A program made the position numbers and the translations under genes. Below are positions 43,801-54,641 of a stretch of 64,000 bases of DNA, piece by piece. How positions within the stretch are numbered: position 1 is the first letter of the stretch; the number at the start of each line of letters is the position of its first letter. The stretch is taken from contig NZ_LT629733.1 of NCBI RefSeq assembly GCF_900104785.1, positions 1,954,501-2,018,500 on the forward strand, given 5' to 3'. The notes beneath the pieces are model-generated. The model did no database searches, was not told the origin of the DNA, and worked only from the letters and a program-made list of their open reading frames with translations. Source of the DNA: Formosa sp. Hel1_31_208. GTDB lineage: Bacteria; Bacteroidota; Bacteroidia; Flavobacteriales; Flavobacteriaceae.

Positions 43801-46800
43801 GTAACATCACCAGTTAAGGTAAGGTCAGAAGGATCTTGATCACACTCAATAGTGATATCAGCAGGAACCGTAAAGGTAGGTGGTGTTGTATCTTCAACAG
43901 TAATGGTTTGAACAAGTGTTGTTGTATTATCACAATCGTCAGTTAAAGACCAAGTTCTAGTAATTACAGATTCATTAGCACAAGCACCATCAGCCACTGT
44001 ATCTACAAAAGTAGCTTCAAGTGTACTAACAGAACAGTTATCTGCTTCATCAGTAACATCACCAGTTAAGGTAAGGTCAGAAGGATCTTGATCACACTCA
44101 ATAGTTACATCAGCAGGTACCGTAAAGGTAGGCGGTGTTGTATCTTCTATAATAAGCGTTGTACTAAGTGTAGCAAAGTTACCACAGTCATCAGTAATTG
44201 TGTAAACCACAGCAATTGAACCAGCTTGTCCACAAGAAGGCACTAGATTTCCAAAGTTATAATTAGAGGTTACGGTAATACTTATGTCGTCAGAACAATT
44301 TTCAAGAGAAGTGATATTAGCTGTATTCCAAATATTAGCTAATTGTTCGTTATTGTCACCTTCACATTCAATTGTTTCATCAGTTAAAGTACAGTTTGAT
44401 AAATCAGGAGTTGTACCATCGTCGAATGTTAGAGTGGCGGATATAGTTGAACTATTACCGCAATCGTCAGTAACGGTATACGTAACAGTTATATTTCCAC
44501 AAGGTCCACATATCGTATTCAGATTATTAAAATCGTAATCAGAAGTTACTTGACCTGTTAAATCAGTATCACAATTATCAGTAGCGCAAGCTTCTAATGT
44601 AGCAATGTTAGCAGCATTCCAAGCATCCGCCAATGATTCATTATCAGTATCAGAACATTCTAGAACTGTATTTTCTAATGTACAGTTTGAAAGGTCTGGC
44701 GGTGTTGTATCTTCAACAGTAATGGTTTGAACAAGTGTTGTTGTATTATCACAATCGTCAGTTAAAGACCAAGTTCTAGTAATTACAGATTCATTAGCAC
44801 AAGCGCCATCAGCCACTGTGTCTACAAAAGTAGCTTCAAGACCAGTTGAGCAGTTATCTACTTCATCAGTAACATCACCAGTTAAGGTAAGGTCAGAAGG
44901 ATCTTGATCACACTCAATAGTGATATCAGCAGGAACCGTAAAGGTAGGCGGTGTTGTGTCTTCAATAGTAATGGTTTGAACAAGTGTTGTTGTATTATCA
45001 CAATCGTCAGTTAAAGTCCAAGTTCTAGTAATTACAGATTCATTAGCACAAGCACCATCAGCCACTGTATCTACAAAAGTAGCTTCAATACCAGTTGAGC
45101 AGTTATCTGCTTCATCAGTAACATCACCAGTTAAGGTAAGGTCAGAAGGATCTTGATCACACTCAATAGTGATATCAGCAGGTACCGTAAAGGTAGGCGG
45201 TGTTGTATCTTCAACAGTAATGGTTTGAACAAGTGTTGTTGTATTATCACAATCGTCAGTTAAAGACCAAGTTCTAGTAATTACAGATTCATTAGCACAA
45301 GCGCCATCAGCCACTGTATCTACAAAAGTAGCTTCAAGACCAGTTGAGCAGTTATCTGCTTCATCAGTAACATCACCAGTTAAGGTAAGGTCAGAAGGAT
45401 CTTGATCACACTCAATAGTGATATCAGCAGGTACCGTAAAGGTAGGCGGTGTTGTATCTTCAACAGTAATGGTTTGAACAAGTGTTGTTGTATTATCACA
45501 ATCGTCAGTTAAAGACCAAGTTCTAGTAATTACAGATTCATTAGCACAAGCACCATCAGCCACTGTATCTACAAAAGTAGCTTCAAGTGTACTAACAGAA
45601 CAGTTATCTGCTTCATCAGTAACATCACCAGTTAAGGTAAGGTCAGAAGGATCTTGATCACACTCAATAGTTACATCAGCAGGTACCGTAAAGGTAGGCG
45701 GTGTTGTATCTTCTATAATAAGCGTTGTACTAAGTGTAGCAAAGTTACCACAGTCATCAGTAATTGTGTAAACCACAGCAATTGAACCAGCTTGTCCACA
45801 AGAAGGCACTAGATTTCCAAAGTTATAATTAGAGGTTACGGTAATACTTATGTCGTCAGAACAATTTTCAAGAGAAGTGATATTAGCTGTATTCCAAATA
45901 TTAGCTAATTGTTCGTTATTGTCACCTTCACATTCAATTGTTTCATCAGTTAAAGTACAGTTTGATAAATCAGGAGTTGTACCATCGTCGAATGTTAGAG
46001 TGGCGGATATAGTTGAACTATTACCGCAATCGTCAGTAACGGTATACGTAACAGTTATATTTCCACAAGGTCCACATATCGTATTCAGATTATTAAAATC
46101 GTAATCAGAAGTTACTTGACCTGTTAAATCAGTATCACAATTATCAGTAGCGCAAGCTTCTAATGTAGCAATGTTAGCAGCATTCCAAGCATCCGCCAAT
46201 GATTCATTATCAGTATCAGAACATTCTAGAACTGTATTTTCTAATGTACAGTTTGAAAGGTCTGGCGGTGTTGTATCTTCAACAGTAATGGTTTGAACAA
46301 GTGTTGTTGTATTATCACAATCGTCAGTTAAAGACCAAGTTCTAGTAATTACAGATTCATTAGCACAAGCGCCATCAGCCACTGTGTCTACAAAAGTAGC
46401 TTCAAGACCAGTTGAGCAGTTATCTACTTCATCAGTAACATCACCAGTTAAGGTAAGGTCAGAAGGATCTTGATCACACTCAATAGTGATATCAGCAGGA
46501 ACCGTAAAGGTAGGCGGTGTTGTGTCTTCAATAGTAATGGTTTGAACAAGTGTTGTTGTATTATCACAATCGTCAGTTAAAGTCCAAGTTCTAGTAATTA
46601 CAGATTCATTAGCACAAGCACCATCAGCCACTGTATCTACAAAAGTAGCTTCAATACCAGTTGAGCAGTTATCTGCTTCATCAGTAACATCACCAGTTAA
46701 GGTAAGGTCAGAAGGATCTTGATCACACTCAATAGTGATATCAGCAGGTACCGTAAAGGTAGGCGGTGTTGTATCTTCAACAGTAATGGTTTGAACAAGT

Positions 46801-49800
46801 GTTGTTGTATTATCACAATCGTCAGTTAAAGACCAAGTTCTAGTAATTACAGATTCATTAGCACAAGCGCCATCAGCCACTGTGTCTACAAAAGTAGCTT
46901 CAAGACCAGTTGAGCAGTTATCTGCTTCATCAGTAACATCACCAGTTAAGGTAAGGTCAGAAGGATCTTGATCACACTCAATAGTGATATCAGCAGGAAC
47001 CGTAAAGGTAGGTGGTGTTGTATCTTCAACAGTAATGGTTTGAACAAGTGTTGTTGTATTATCACAATCGTCAGTTAAAGACCAAGTTCTAGTAATTACA
47101 GATTCATTAGCACAAGCACCATCAGCCACTGTATCTACAAAAGTAGCTTCAAGACCAGTTGAGCAGTTATCTGCTTCATCAGTAACATCACCAGTTAAGG
47201 TAAGGTCAGAAGGATCTTGATCACACTCAATAGTGATATCAGCAGGTACCGTAAAGGTAGGTGGTGTTGTATCTTCAACAGTAATGGTTTGAACAAGTGT
47301 TGTTGTATTATCACAATCGTCAGTTAAAGACCAAGTTCTAGTAATTACAGATTCATTAGCACAAGCGCCATCAGCCACTGTATCTACAAAAGTAGCTTCA
47401 AGACCAGTTGAGCAGTTATCTGCTTCATCAGTAACATCACCAGTTAAGGTAAGGTCAGAAGGATCTTGATCACACTCAATAGTGATATCAGCAGGTACCG
47501 TAAAGGTAGGCGGTGTTGTATCTTCAACAGTAATGGTTTGAACAAGTGTTGTTGTATTATCACAATCGTCAGTTAAAGACCAAGTTCTAGTAATTACAGA
47601 TTCATTAGCACAAGCACCATCAGCCACTGTATCTACAAAAGTAGCTTCAAGACCAGTTGAGCAGTTATCTGCTTCATCAGTAACATCACCAGTTAAGGTA
47701 AGGTCAGAAGGATCTTGATCACACTCAATAGTGATATCAGCAGGTACCGTAAAGGTAGGCGGTGTTGTATCTTCAATAGTAATGGTTTGAACAAGTGTTG
47801 TTGTATTATCACAATCATCAGTTAAAGTCCAAGTTCTAGTAATTACAGATTCATTAGCACAAGCACCATCAGCCACTGTATCTACAAAAGTAGCTTCAAG
47901 ACCAGTTGAGCAGTTATCTGCTTCATCAGTAACATCACCAGTTAAGGTAAGGTCAGAAGGATCTTGATCACACTCAATAGTGATATCAGCAGGAACCGTA
48001 AAGGTAGGCGGTGTTGTATCTTCAACAGTAATGGTTTGAACAAGTGTTGTTGTATTATCACAATCGTCAGTTAAAGACCAAGTTCTAGTAATTACAGATT
48101 CATTAGCACAAGCGCCATCAGCCACTGTATCTACAAAAGTAGCTTCAAGACCAGTTGAGCAGTTATCTGCTTCATCAGTAACATCACCAGTTAAGGTAAG
48201 GTCAGAAGGATCTTGATCACACTCTATAGTGATATCAGCAGGTACCGTAAAGGTAGGTGGTGTTGCATCAACGACTGTTATGATTTGATCTATAGAGACA
48301 GAATTACCACACTCGTCAGTAGCTGTCCAAGTTCTTGTAATTGTTTGAGTATTTCCACAACCAGGCACTGAAGTATCTGCATAAGTTACTGTAGCATTAC
48401 CACAAGTGTCTGAAGCAGTAGCACTTCCTGTTTCAGCTGGATCAGCACTCTCTGTGCATTCTATAGTGGTATCTGCAGGAACACTAAGGGTTGGTTCAGT
48501 GGTATCAACCACAGTTATGATTTGATTTTCAGAGACAGAATTACCACACTCGTCAGTAGCTGTCCAAGTTCTGGTATATATATGTGTAAAACCGCATTCA
48601 TCTGTCAATGAATCTGTATATTTAATATCGACAACACCACAATTGTCACTTCCAGTCGCATTACCAGTAGCTGTAGGATTAATTGGGTCAGTACATTCTA
48701 CAGTAACATCTGCAGGTATGGTTAAAGAAGGAGGAGTGGTGTCAACTACAGTTATGATTTGATCTTCTGAAACCGAATTGTCACAATCGTCAGTCGCCGT
48801 CCACGTTCTAGTAATAATTTGAGTATTTCCACAACCAGGAACTGAAGCATCTGCATAAGTTACTGTAACATTACCACAGGTATCAGCAGCAGTAGCACTT
48901 CCAGTATCAGCTGGATCAGTACTCTCTGCACATTCTATAGTGACATCTGCAGGAACGACAAGTGTTGGATTTACAGTATCTACTACTGTGATAGTTTGAT
49001 CATCAGATTCAAAGTTACCGCAGTCATCAGTAGCTGTCCATGTTCTAATTATAATTACGGCATTACCGCAAACAACCGTTGTATTATCGGTGTACGTTAT
49101 TGTGACATTACCACACGCTTCTGTTGCCGTTGCTTGACCAGTATTTGATGGATCTGTACTTTCAGTACATTCGATATCAATCTTTGAAGGAATCGTCAAT
49201 TTTGGATCAGTGGTATCAACTACTGTTATAATTTGATCTTCAGAGACAGTATTACCACAATCATCAGTGGCTGTCCATGTTCTAGTAATAGTTTCTGTAT
49301 TTCCACAACCAGGAACCGAAGTATCAGCATAAGTCACTCTAGTATTACCACAGTTGTCAGTAGCAGTAGCACTGCCAGTATCAGCTGGATCGGTACTTTC
49401 CGTGCATTCTACTGTCGTATCAGCAGGAATAGAAATAGTTGGTGGTGTATTATCAACAACCGTAATCACCTGAATATATGCATCAATAGTGGTATTACAG
49501 GCATCAGTAAACGACCAAGTATTCGTATAAGTCCCGTTAGTAGGACAACTAGGATCTGGCACAAATGGACCGGATGTTTTAGTTAAAGTGAAATCACATT
49601 TATCGGTATCCGGTTCTAAATTCTGGGCGTTTTCTAGTGCGATAGAATCTGAACAATCTACAGTTGTATCTAATTCTCCTGGAGCATTACTCCATGAAAC
49701 TATAGGTTGATTAACTTCAACTATTAATGGAAGTTTGTTACCTATATTACAATTGTCAAGAGCAGCTGAGCTTAATGAATTTTGATTATTTGGATTTTGT

Positions 49801-51311
49801 ATTCCATTATAGTTTGCGGTAAACTGCAGGTCAAAATTTAAGTCACAATCGTCTTCTAAGAAATAACATTCATCTTGAATAACAACATCAAAATCTACAT
49901 TTAATGCTGGATCACCCACATCGGTGTAACCGTCTTCAATAAAAAATTCCAGCAAATTGGTTGTAGGATTAAAATTATAAGTGACACCCGTAGGCGTGTT
50001 AACCATATTAACTGCAGCTATTTGAGGCGGTAATGTTGCCGAAATAGATAAATTTACAGCACTATCATTTCCTTTATTAACAATATTAAAGTTAAATCCT
50101 AATGAACTACCAGCATTTGTAGGTGTTGAACCAGTATCCATTATAATTTCAATTGGATCTAAATCTGGGGCCCACACGTCAACACAAAGACCGACAAGAA
50201 ACAAGCCGTATGTCTCCTGATTTGATGTCAGTCTTAGGGTTGCAGATGTTTGATTATTAGCGATAATATTGTTTCCAGTATTGTCTAAATTAAATACAGC
50301 TGCATCAAAACCAAGTGTATTTTGACTGGCTGGATTCCGATCTAAAAAATCAGAATTCCCTATAGTTATTCTACTATTAAAGAAATTGTTGCTTGTTCGT
50401 TGTGGAGCCGTGATACTAACAAAGTTGTTATTTGTGTCTCTGATTTGTAATTGATCACCACTTAAGTCTCTATCACCTTCAAGAGACCCGATAATAACAT
50501 TTGTATTAACATCTCCTGTAGGAACTGTTTGAAATCCTCCAAACGTAATATCAAAATTATTGATAGCACTTGTCACATTGGCATAACCATCAAAAAGACT
50601 AATGTTTTTAGCTGGTAATTTCGGACTTTCGTATACAAATACAATTTGCCATCCTCCTGAGGTTCCAATATTTCCACCACCATGCCCTATAACGCTTCCA
50701 AGTTTTGCTTCAACATTTGCAACTTGGTAAGTTCCATAAGGATCAACGAGTCCAGTGACTTGGTCTGTAATATCTTTAAAACAGATATAAGGATCATTAT
50801 TGATATGAAAATTTCTACCTCTATAAATAACATCATCCGCTGTAAGTGTTGTATACTGGGTTTGTCCAGGTAACATCAACATAATATCATTATAATTCCA
50901 ATTCGGTTGATTCTCAGAAGTTGGATCCGTAGTGGGTTCTCTATCTGCTGCAGCCCAATATAAGTAGGCTTTATACATCGAAAGACAGGTAAGTTGTGGT
51001 TCAGGATTTGAAAAATTAGCACTACTCGAGTTAAAAGTGTCGTCAATATTGTCATTATTAATATCAACGAGACCGTCAATGTCAACATAGACATTATTAT
51101 TAAATGAGTGGTTACCTGATCCTCCGTTATAGTTATCGGTAGCGGTTCTTGATAACATATTGTTAGCGACCATAGTAACATCACCATTAACAGTCTCATT
51201 AAATCGAGGCGTAAAGGCGTCTAATACTTGAGCATTAACAAAACTTCCTACCAAGATCATTGTAATCAGGCAGGCGTTTCTAAGTGTTTTATGATTAATA
51301 GCAGTTTTCAT
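40815..51311 (-). CDS. Giant HYR-repeat adhesin with T9SS type B sorting domain
   Basis: A 3498-residue secreted protein. Order: signal peptide ending FVNAQ; N-terminal beta region (about 25-560, with [18 protein letters not shown] and [11 protein letters not shown]); five diverged HYR-like repeats of about 78 residues (about 620-1015, [21 protein letters not shown]); and 22 near-identical repeats of 83 residues (about 1016-3220, [16 protein letters not shown] to TITVEDTT), each with four Cys, probably two disulfides. Two copies of a pair of different repeats ([18 protein letters not shown]...) interrupt the array at about 1684-1870 and 2204-2394. A last Ig-like part and the gliding-motility-associated C-terminal domain follow (about 3400-3498, [28 protein letters not shown]). 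It should be exported by T9SS with its PorP/SprF partner just downstream. Function as adhesin is inferred from architecture. Confidence 0.92.
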   Translation of the reverse strand: MKTAINHKTLRNACLITMILVGSFVNAQVLDAFTPRFNETVNGDVTMVANNMLSRTATDNYNGGSGNHSFNNNVYVDIDGLVDINNDNIDDTFNSSSANFSNPEPQLTCLSMYKAYLYWAAADREPTTDPTSENQPNWNYNDIMLMLPGQTQYTTLTADDVIYRGRNFHINNDPYICFKDITDQVTGLVDPYGTYQVANVEAKLGSVIGHGGGNIGTSGGWQIVFVYESPKLPAKNISLFDGYANVTSAINNFDITFGGFQTVPTGDVNTNVIIGSLEGDRDLSGDQLQIRDTNNNFVSITAPQRTSNNFFNSRITIGNSDFLDRNPASQNTLGFDAAVFNLDNTGNNIIANNQTSATLRLTSNQETYGLFLVGLCVDVWAPDLDPIEIIMDTGSTPTNAGSSLGFNFNIVNKGNDSAVNLSISATLPPQIAAVNMVNTPTGVTYNFNPTTNLLEFFIEDGYTDVGDPALNVDFDVVIQDECYFLEDDCDLNFDLQFTANYNGIQNPNNQNSLSSAALDNCNIGNKLPLIVEVNQPIVSWSNAPGELDTTVDCSDSIALENAQNLEPDTDKCDFTLTKTSGPFVPDPSCPTNGTYTNTWSFTDACNTTIDAYIQVITVVDNTPPTISIPADTTVECTESTDPADTGSATATDNCGNTRVTYADTSVPGCGNTETITRTWTATDDCGNTVSEDQIITVVDTTDPKLTIPSKIDIECTESTDPSNTGQATATEACGNVTITYTDNTTVVCGNAVIIIRTWTATDDCGNFESDDQTITVVDTVNPTLVVPADVTIECAESTDPADTGSATAADTCGNVTVTYADASVPGCGNTQIITRTWTATDDCDNSVSEDQIITVVDTTPPSLTIPADVTVECTDPINPTATGNATGSDNCGVVDIKYTDSLTDECGFTHIYTRTWTATDECGNSVSENQIITVVDTTEPTLSVPADTTIECTESADPAETGSATASDTCGNATVTYADTSVPGCGNTQTITRTWTATDECGNSVSIDQIITVVDATPPTFTVPADITIECDQDPSDLTLTGDVTDEADNCSTGLEATFVDTVADGACANESVITRTWSLTDDCDNTTTLVQTITVEDTTPPTFTVPADITIECDQDPSDLTLTGDVTDEADNCSTGLEATFVDTVADGACANESVITRTWTLTDDCDNTTTLVQTITIEDTTPPTFTVPADITIECDQDPSDLTLTGDVTDEADNCSTGLEATFVDTVADGACANESVITRTWSLTDDCDNTTTLVQTITVEDTTPPTFTVPADITIECDQDPSDLTLTGDVTDEADNCSTGLEATFVDTVADGACANESVITRTWSLTDDCDNTTTLVQTITVEDTTPPTFTVPADITIECDQDPSDLTLTGDVTDEADNCSTGLEATFVDTVADGACANESVITRTWSLTDDCDNTTTLVQTITVEDTTPPTFTVPADITIECDQDPSDLTLTGDVTDEADNCSTGLEATFVDTVADGACANESVITRTWSLTDDCDNTTTLVQTITVEDTTPPTFTVPADITIECDQDPSDLTLTGDVTDEADNCSTGIEATFVDTVADGACANESVITRTWTLTDDCDNTTTLVQTITIEDTTPPTFTVPADITIECDQDPSDLTLTGDVTDEVDNCSTGLEATFVDTVADGACANESVITRTWSLTDDCDNTTTLVQTITVEDTTPPDLSNCTLENTVLECSDTDNESLADAWNAANIATLEACATDNCDTDLTGQVTSDYDFNNLNTICGPCGNITVTYTVTDDCGNSSTISATLTFDDGTTPDLSNCTLTDETIECEGDNNEQLANIWNTANITSLENCSDDISITVTSNYNFGNLVPSCGQAGSIAVVYTITDDCGNFATLSTTLIIEDTTPPTFTVPADVTIECDQDPSDLTLTGDVTDEADNCSVSTLEATFVDTVADGACANESVITRTWSLTDDCDNTTTLVQTITVEDTTPPTFTVPADITIECDQDPSDLTLTGDVTDEADNCSTGLEATFVDTVADGACANESVITRTWSLTDDCDNTTTLVQTITVEDTTPPTFTVPADITIECDQDPSDLTLTGDVTDEADNCSTGIEATFVDTVADGACANESVITRTWTLTDDCDNTTTLVQTITIEDTTPPTFTVPADITIECDQDPSDLTLTGDVTDEVDNCSTGLEATFVDTVADGACANESVITRTWSLTDDCDNTTTLVQTITVEDTTPPDLSNCTLENTVLECSDTDNESLADAWNAANIATLEACATDNCDTDLTGQVTSDYDFNNLNTICGPCGNITVTYTVTDDCGNSSTISATLTFDDGTTPDLSNCTLTDETIECEGDNNEQLANIWNTANITSLENCSDDISITVTSNYNFGNLVPSCGQAGSIAVVYTITDDCGNFATLSTTLIIEDTTPPTFTVPADVTIECDQDPSDLTLTGDVTDEADNCSVSTLEATFVDTVADGACANESVITRTWSLTDDCDNTTTLVQTITVEDTTPPTFTVPADITIECDQDPSDLTLTGDVTDEADNCSTGLEATFVDTVADGACANESVITRTWSLTDDCDNTTTLVQTITIEDTTPPTFTVPADITIECDQDPSDLTLTGDVTDEADNCSTGLEATFVDTVADGACANESVITRTWSLTDDCDNTTTLVQTITVEDTTPPTFTVPADITIECDQDPSDLTLTGDVTDEADNCSTGLEATFVDTVADGACANESVITRTWSLTDDCDNTTTLVQTITVEDTTPPTFTVPADITIECDQDPSDLTLTGDVTDEADNCSTGLEATFVDTVADGACANESVITRTWSLTDDCDNTTTLVQTITVEDTTPPTFTVPADITIECDQDPSDLTLTGDVTDEADNCSTGLEATFVDTVADGACANESVITRTWSLTDDCDNTTTLVQTITVEDTTPPTFTVPADITIECDQDPSDLTLTGDVTDEVDNCSTGLEATFVDTVADGACANESVITRTWSLTDDCDNTTTLVQTITVEDTTPPTFTVPADVTIECDQDPSDLTLTGDVTDEADNCSTGLEATFVDTVADGACANESVITRTWSLTDDCDNTTTLVQTITVEDTTPPTFTVPADITIECDQDPSDLTLTGDVTDEADNCSTGLEATFVDTVADGACANESVITRTWSLTDDCDNTTTLVQTITVEDTTPPTFTVPADITIECDQDPSDLTLTGDVTDEADNCSTGLEATFVDTVTDGDCPGEALITRVWTLTDDCDNATSFVQTITIEDNTPPALVGDLEDVINVVCSEIPEVPELVFEDACSSNITVVFNETSTADGTATDYEIIRDWFVSDECGNESVFTQTIIVSVESDIPTDDATLCITEDFDFDLFDLLLGDYDVDGIWTVTSGDATINGSFFNPSSLLDTDDNFTEDQLGDYEFTYTYGGECPGSVTVIININDDCVVLPCGEDDLIISKAVTVNFDGINEFFTITGVEECGFVFEVQIFNRWGAKIYENFNYQNDWNGTASNASIGRSDYVPTGTYYYVINIKNSGLKPITGPIYVSTK
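41640..48250 (-). repeat. Array of 22 near-identical 249-bp coding repeats
   Basis: Inside the adhesin gene a 249-bp unit recurs 22 times in phase with the reading frame. For example, the stretch GTAAAGGTAGG followed by TGGTGTTG recurs 249 bp apart at 41879 and 42128. Most units differ by only a few bases at the same sites, mostly silent third positions. One unit type carries an extra 6 bp (SVSTLE instead of STGLE). Two 570-bp insertions of a different sequence break the array at about 44130-44698 and 45696-46264. Identity at the DNA level points to recent amplification or gene conversion. Confidence 0.95.
43885..46882 (-). repeat. Recent 1566-bp tandem duplication inside the adhesin gene
   Basis: The segment 43885-45316 recurs at 45451-46882, a shift of 1566 bp (522 codons). 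I found no mismatch by eye over about 1.43 kb, including the unique insertion, while the flanking repeats on both sides do differ (for example an A/T change near 43866 and 45432). The duplicated unit equals four HYR repeats plus the PPDLSNC pair. The event keeps the frame and is therefore tolerated. Confidence 0.9.
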
Positions 51312-51345
51312 AAGTAACGGTTTGTAAAGAAATTAGTCTAAACGA

Positions 51346-51795
51346 CTAATTAAAATTTTGTGGGTCAGGGACTAAAGATTTTATTATAAGTGAATTGCTG
51401 ATGTTATTATTGTTTCCAGATAGGACTTTAACTTCAGTACAATTCCATTTACCTAATGGGGTAGTTGCGTCACGAGATATTTTAACAAAAAAATCTAATG
51501 AACTATTCGCTCCAACAGTACCAGATTCTATGGTTTGTGTTTTTTGTGAATTAAGAACTTGTCTTTTTAGATGTATTTGCTTGTTTTGAGCAATACCATT
51601 ACAGACTTGATCACTAGTAACAATAGTAAAGTCTTTGGGGCTATTAGATATATTTGTGATTTCAATCAAATACAAGTGCTCCTGAGCTGTAATTGGCAAA
51701 TCTGACGATTTTTTAATTTTGAGCTCTAGTGACTGTTGTCCGTAAGAACATAGTGTTGCTAGACAAACTAGCATTACCAAAGTAATTCTTTTCAT
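51346..51795 (-). CDS. Small exported protein encoded upstream of the giant adhesin
   Basis: A 149-residue protein with signal peptide MKRITLVMLVCLATLCSYG then QQ. The mature part is beta-rich, with LYLIEITNISNSPKDFTIVTS, a Cys in DQVCNGIAQ and another in KWNCTEVKV, and ends DPQNFN. The pattern TNISNSPKDFTI resembles a FN3/CARDB-like domain, which binds or caps other beta domains. It lies 34 bp upstream of the adhesin gene on the same strand, so it is likely in the same operon. Function unknown; a chaperone or accessory surface role is only a guess. Confidence 0.75.
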   Translation of the reverse strand: MKRITLVMLVCLATLCSYGQQSLELKIKKSSDLPITAQEHLYLIEITNISNSPKDFTIVTSDQVCNGIAQNKQIHLKRQVLNSQKTQTIESGTVGANSSLDFFVKISRDATTPLGKWNCTEVKVLSGNNNNISNSLIIKSLVPDPQNFN

Positions 51796-52101
51796 AGTAC
51801 TATATTTAACTATAATCTCGCTAAGCGATGTGTTTTAAAAAATTAATTCCTCTGAATATTGCTTGTTGGGGCGCCTTCAGAGATTTAATATGTTGTGAGG
51901 GAAGAACATTGGTAACCAATGTTTGATATATGGATATATTAATATATTTTTGATTTGGGGTCATTAAACATTAATTTAACACAACAAATGAACTCATAAC
52001 ACTTATGTTAGACAAATTTAAATGTTGAATAGGCTAAAATAATCGTTAAAACGGAATTATGCAACATATTATCGATAAAATATGCGTTTAATCGAAGACT
52101 T
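51796..52101. promoter_or_regulatory. Divergent control region of the adhesin and polyphosphate operons
   Basis: About 306 bp between divergent operons without an ORF. It holds the palindrome AACATTGGT / ACCAATGTT with one central base (51905-51923), a typical size for a dimeric regulator site, and close by the perfect 14-bp palindrome ATATATTAATATAT (51934-51947). I did not find a clear TAnnTTTG box for either operon. Confidence 0.5.
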
Positions 52102-52593
52102 ATGAAAAATATTACAGTAATTAGACATGCTAAATCTTCTTGGGAATTTGACGTTAGCGACAAAGAACGTCCTCTTAAAAAACGTGGTTTGAATGATGCT
52201 GAACTTGTTTCGAAAGCATTCAAGAATAAAATGATAAATCCAGATGCTGTTTTTTCAAGTCCGGCTAATCGAGCGCTATCTACCTGTCATTTATTTTTAA
52301 AAAATTTAGAAGTTTCATTGGGTAAATTAAAAATTGAGGAGGATTTATATGATTTTGGTGGTCAACAGGTGATAAGCTTTTTAAAAAATTTAGATGACAA
52401 TTATAAAAATGTTATGATTTTTGGTCATAATCATGCATTCACATCTATTTGCAATATATTTGGTGACAAATTTATTGATAACCTTCCAACTAGTGGTTTA
52501 GTAGTGATTGCTTTTGAAACAAATACTTGGAAGAATATCGAATTCGGTACTACTAAAATGACACTCTTTCCAAGAGATTTAAAATATGACTAA
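52102..52593 (+). CDS. sixA: SixA-type histidine phosphatase
   Basis: A 163-residue member of the histidine phosphatase (phosphoglycerate mutase-like) superfamily. The RHG-type motif reads VIRHAKSSWEFD, with catalytic His and Arg, followed by KERPLKKRGLNDAE, SSPANRALSTCHLF and a second His in IFGHNHAFT. SixA removes phosphate from phosphohistidine in signalling or PTS proteins in E. coli. Here it overlaps ppk1 by 8 bp, so it is tied to polyphosphate metabolism; a role in reversing histidine phosphorylation of Ppk1 is a possible but untested idea. Confidence 0.88.
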   Translation: MKNITVIRHAKSSWEFDVSDKERPLKKRGLNDAELVSKAFKNKMINPDAVFSSPANRALSTCHLFLKNLEVSLGKLKIEEDLYDFGGQQVISFLKNLDDNYKNVMIFGHNHAFTSICNIFGDKFIDNLPTSGLVVIAFETNTWKNIEFGTTKMTLFPRDLKYD

Positions 52594-54640
52594 AGACAAA
52601 AACAGCTATATAAATAGGGAGTTAAGTTGGCTCCAATTTAATGAACGCGTATTACAGGAAGCCGCAGATGAAAGTGTTCCGTTGATTGAGCGCTTTCGAT
52701 TTTTAGGGATTTTCTCAAATAATTTAGATGAATTTTTCAAGGTACGTTATGCTACTATTAAACGTATTGATGAGGCGGGAAAAGGCGGTAAAAGTGAGCT
52801 AGGTATTAAAGCCTCAGAACTTTTAGATTTGATTACGCAAGTAGTTATCAAACAGCAAAGTCAAAGTCTAGATATCTTAAGTAATATTCAAAAAAAATTA
52901 GAACTGGAAAACATTTTCATTATCGATGAAACACAAGTAGATAATGACCAACATGACTTTATAAAGAATTACTACTTACAACAGGTCAGTCCTGCACTTG
53001 TAACTATTATATTAAATGATGCTGTAGATTTACCTTTACTGAAGGATAGTGCTGCTTACCTTGCAGTTAAAATGGAATTAACTAATAATTATAAACAATT
53101 CGCTTTAATTGAAATCCCCAAATTTATTGATCGTTTTGTTGTACTTCCTGAAAAGGATGGGAGGAATTTTATTATGATTTTAGATGATGTCATAAGATAC
53201 TGTTTAAATGATATTTTTAATATTTTTAGTTATACCCATATCACAGCTAATATGATAAAAATCACTAGAGATGGTGAATTAGATTTTGATAGTGACTTAA
53301 GCAAGAGCTTTATTGAAAAAATATCTGACAGTGTCAAAGATAGGCAAATAGGTGACCCAGTGCGTTTTGTGTATGACAAAACCATTGATAGTGAAACCCT
53401 AGAATATTTGATGTCTAAGATGGGCATTAATTCAAAAGATAGTGTGATTCCAGGCGGTAGATACCACAATAGAAGAGATTATATGGACTTTCCTAGTTTA
53501 GGTCGAACCGATTTATTATATGAAAAAATTAAACCTTTAGAAATTAAAGGATTAAGCCTTAAATCTAGTATTTTTAACACAATTTCAAATAAAGATTATC
53601 TGCTTCATACACCTTATCAAACGTTTTCATATGTTGTTAAATTTTTGAGAGAAGCGGCACTTGACCCTCAAGTTAAATCCATTAAGATTACCATATATAG
53701 ACTCGCTCAAATTTCTCATATCGCGAGTTCCTTGATTAATGCAGCAAAAAACGGAAAAAAAGTAGTTGTAGTGATTGAATTGAGAGCCCGTTTTGATGAA
53801 CAAGCAAATATTGATTATGCAGAGCAAATGCAGGATGAAGGTGTTCAAATGCTCTTTGGGGTTACGGGTCTAAAAGTGCATAGCAAAATATGCCTTATTG
53901 AACGAGAAGAAGAGAACTCTATAAAACGATATGGATTTATAAGCACAGGGAATTTTAATGAATCAACAGCAAAAATATACACCGATTTTACTTTATTTAC
54001 GGCAAATCAAAAAATTCTAAAAGACGTAAATAAGGTATTTAGTTTCTTTGATACAAACTATCGTATTCACCGATATAAGCATATTATTACATCACCACAC
54101 TATTCAAGGTCAAAATTATTTGCCTTGATAGACACTGAAATAGAAAATGTAAAACTAGGCCAACCAGCATTTATTAAACTTAAATTAAATAGTATATCAA
54201 GTTATAAAATGATAGATAAGCTGTACGAAGCAAGCAGAGCTGGCGTAAAAATTCAAATGATTGTTAGAGGCATTTGTTGCTTAGTTCCAGGTGTTAAAGG
54301 TATGAGTGAAAATATTGAAGTTATTAGCATTATTGACAAATTTTTAGAGCATACCCGACTATTTATGTTTTGTAATAATGATGATACGATAATGTATATT
54401 TCTTCAGCCGATTGGATGACGCGTAATATTGAGAATAGAGTAGAGGTAAGCTGTCCGATATATCAAGAAGACATTAAACAAGAACTCATGGATGTATTTG
54501 ATATTTGTTGGCGTGATAATGTTAAAGCTAGGCAAATTGATGCATCTCAAAATAATACCTATCGAACTAATAACAACCCTAAAGTAAGAGCGCAATTCGC
54601 TCTGTATGATTATTATAAAGAAAAACTAAACGCATCATAG
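52586..54640 (+). CDS. ppk1: Polyphosphate kinase 1
   Basis: A 684-residue enzyme that makes polyphosphate from ATP. The N-terminal domain begins INRELSWLQFNERVLQEA; the head domain follows. The first catalytic domain holds the autophosphorylated His in LKVHSKICLI (H432), with STGNFNESTAKIYTDF after it. The second has IKIQMIVRGIC-like and SSADWMTRNIENRVE motifs with the second catalytic His region changed to LEHTRLFMF. Size and order are normal for Ppk1. It starts 8 bp inside sixA and ends one base before ppx. Confidence 0.95.
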   Translation: MTKDKNSYINRELSWLQFNERVLQEAADESVPLIERFRFLGIFSNNLDEFFKVRYATIKRIDEAGKGGKSELGIKASELLDLITQVVIKQQSQSLDILSNIQKKLELENIFIIDETQVDNDQHDFIKNYYLQQVSPALVTIILNDAVDLPLLKDSAAYLAVKMELTNNYKQFALIEIPKFIDRFVVLPEKDGRNFIMILDDVIRYCLNDIFNIFSYTHITANMIKITRDGELDFDSDLSKSFIEKISDSVKDRQIGDPVRFVYDKTIDSETLEYLMSKMGINSKDSVIPGGRYHNRRDYMDFPSLGRTDLLYEKIKPLEIKGLSLKSSIFNTISNKDYLLHTPYQTFSYVVKFLREAALDPQVKSIKITIYRLAQISHIASSLINAAKNGKKVVVVIELRARFDEQANIDYAEQMQDEGVQMLFGVTGLKVHSKICLIEREEENSIKRYGFISTGNFNESTAKIYTDFTLFTANQKILKDVNKVFSFFDTNYRIHRYKHIITSPHYSRSKLFALIDTEIENVKLGQPAFIKLKLNSISSYKMIDKLYEASRAGVKIQMIVRGICCLVPGVKGMSENIEVISIIDKFLEHTRLFMFCNNDDTIMYISSADWMTRNIENRVEVSCPIYQEDIKQELMDVFDICWRDNVKARQIDASQNNTYRTNNNPKVRAQFALYDYYKEKLNAS

Positions 54641-54641
54641 T

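Noticed and set aside
44284-46104. Two identical plus-strand frames of 84 codons (44284-44538 and 45850-46104)
   Set aside because: They are antisense shadows of the duplicated part of the adhesin gene; their identity is explained by the 1566-bp duplication.
41640-48250. Regular repeats as a CRISPR array or satellite
   Set aside because: The units are 249 bp, contiguous, in phase with one open frame and encode HYR-like domains; there are no short repeats separated by unique spacers.
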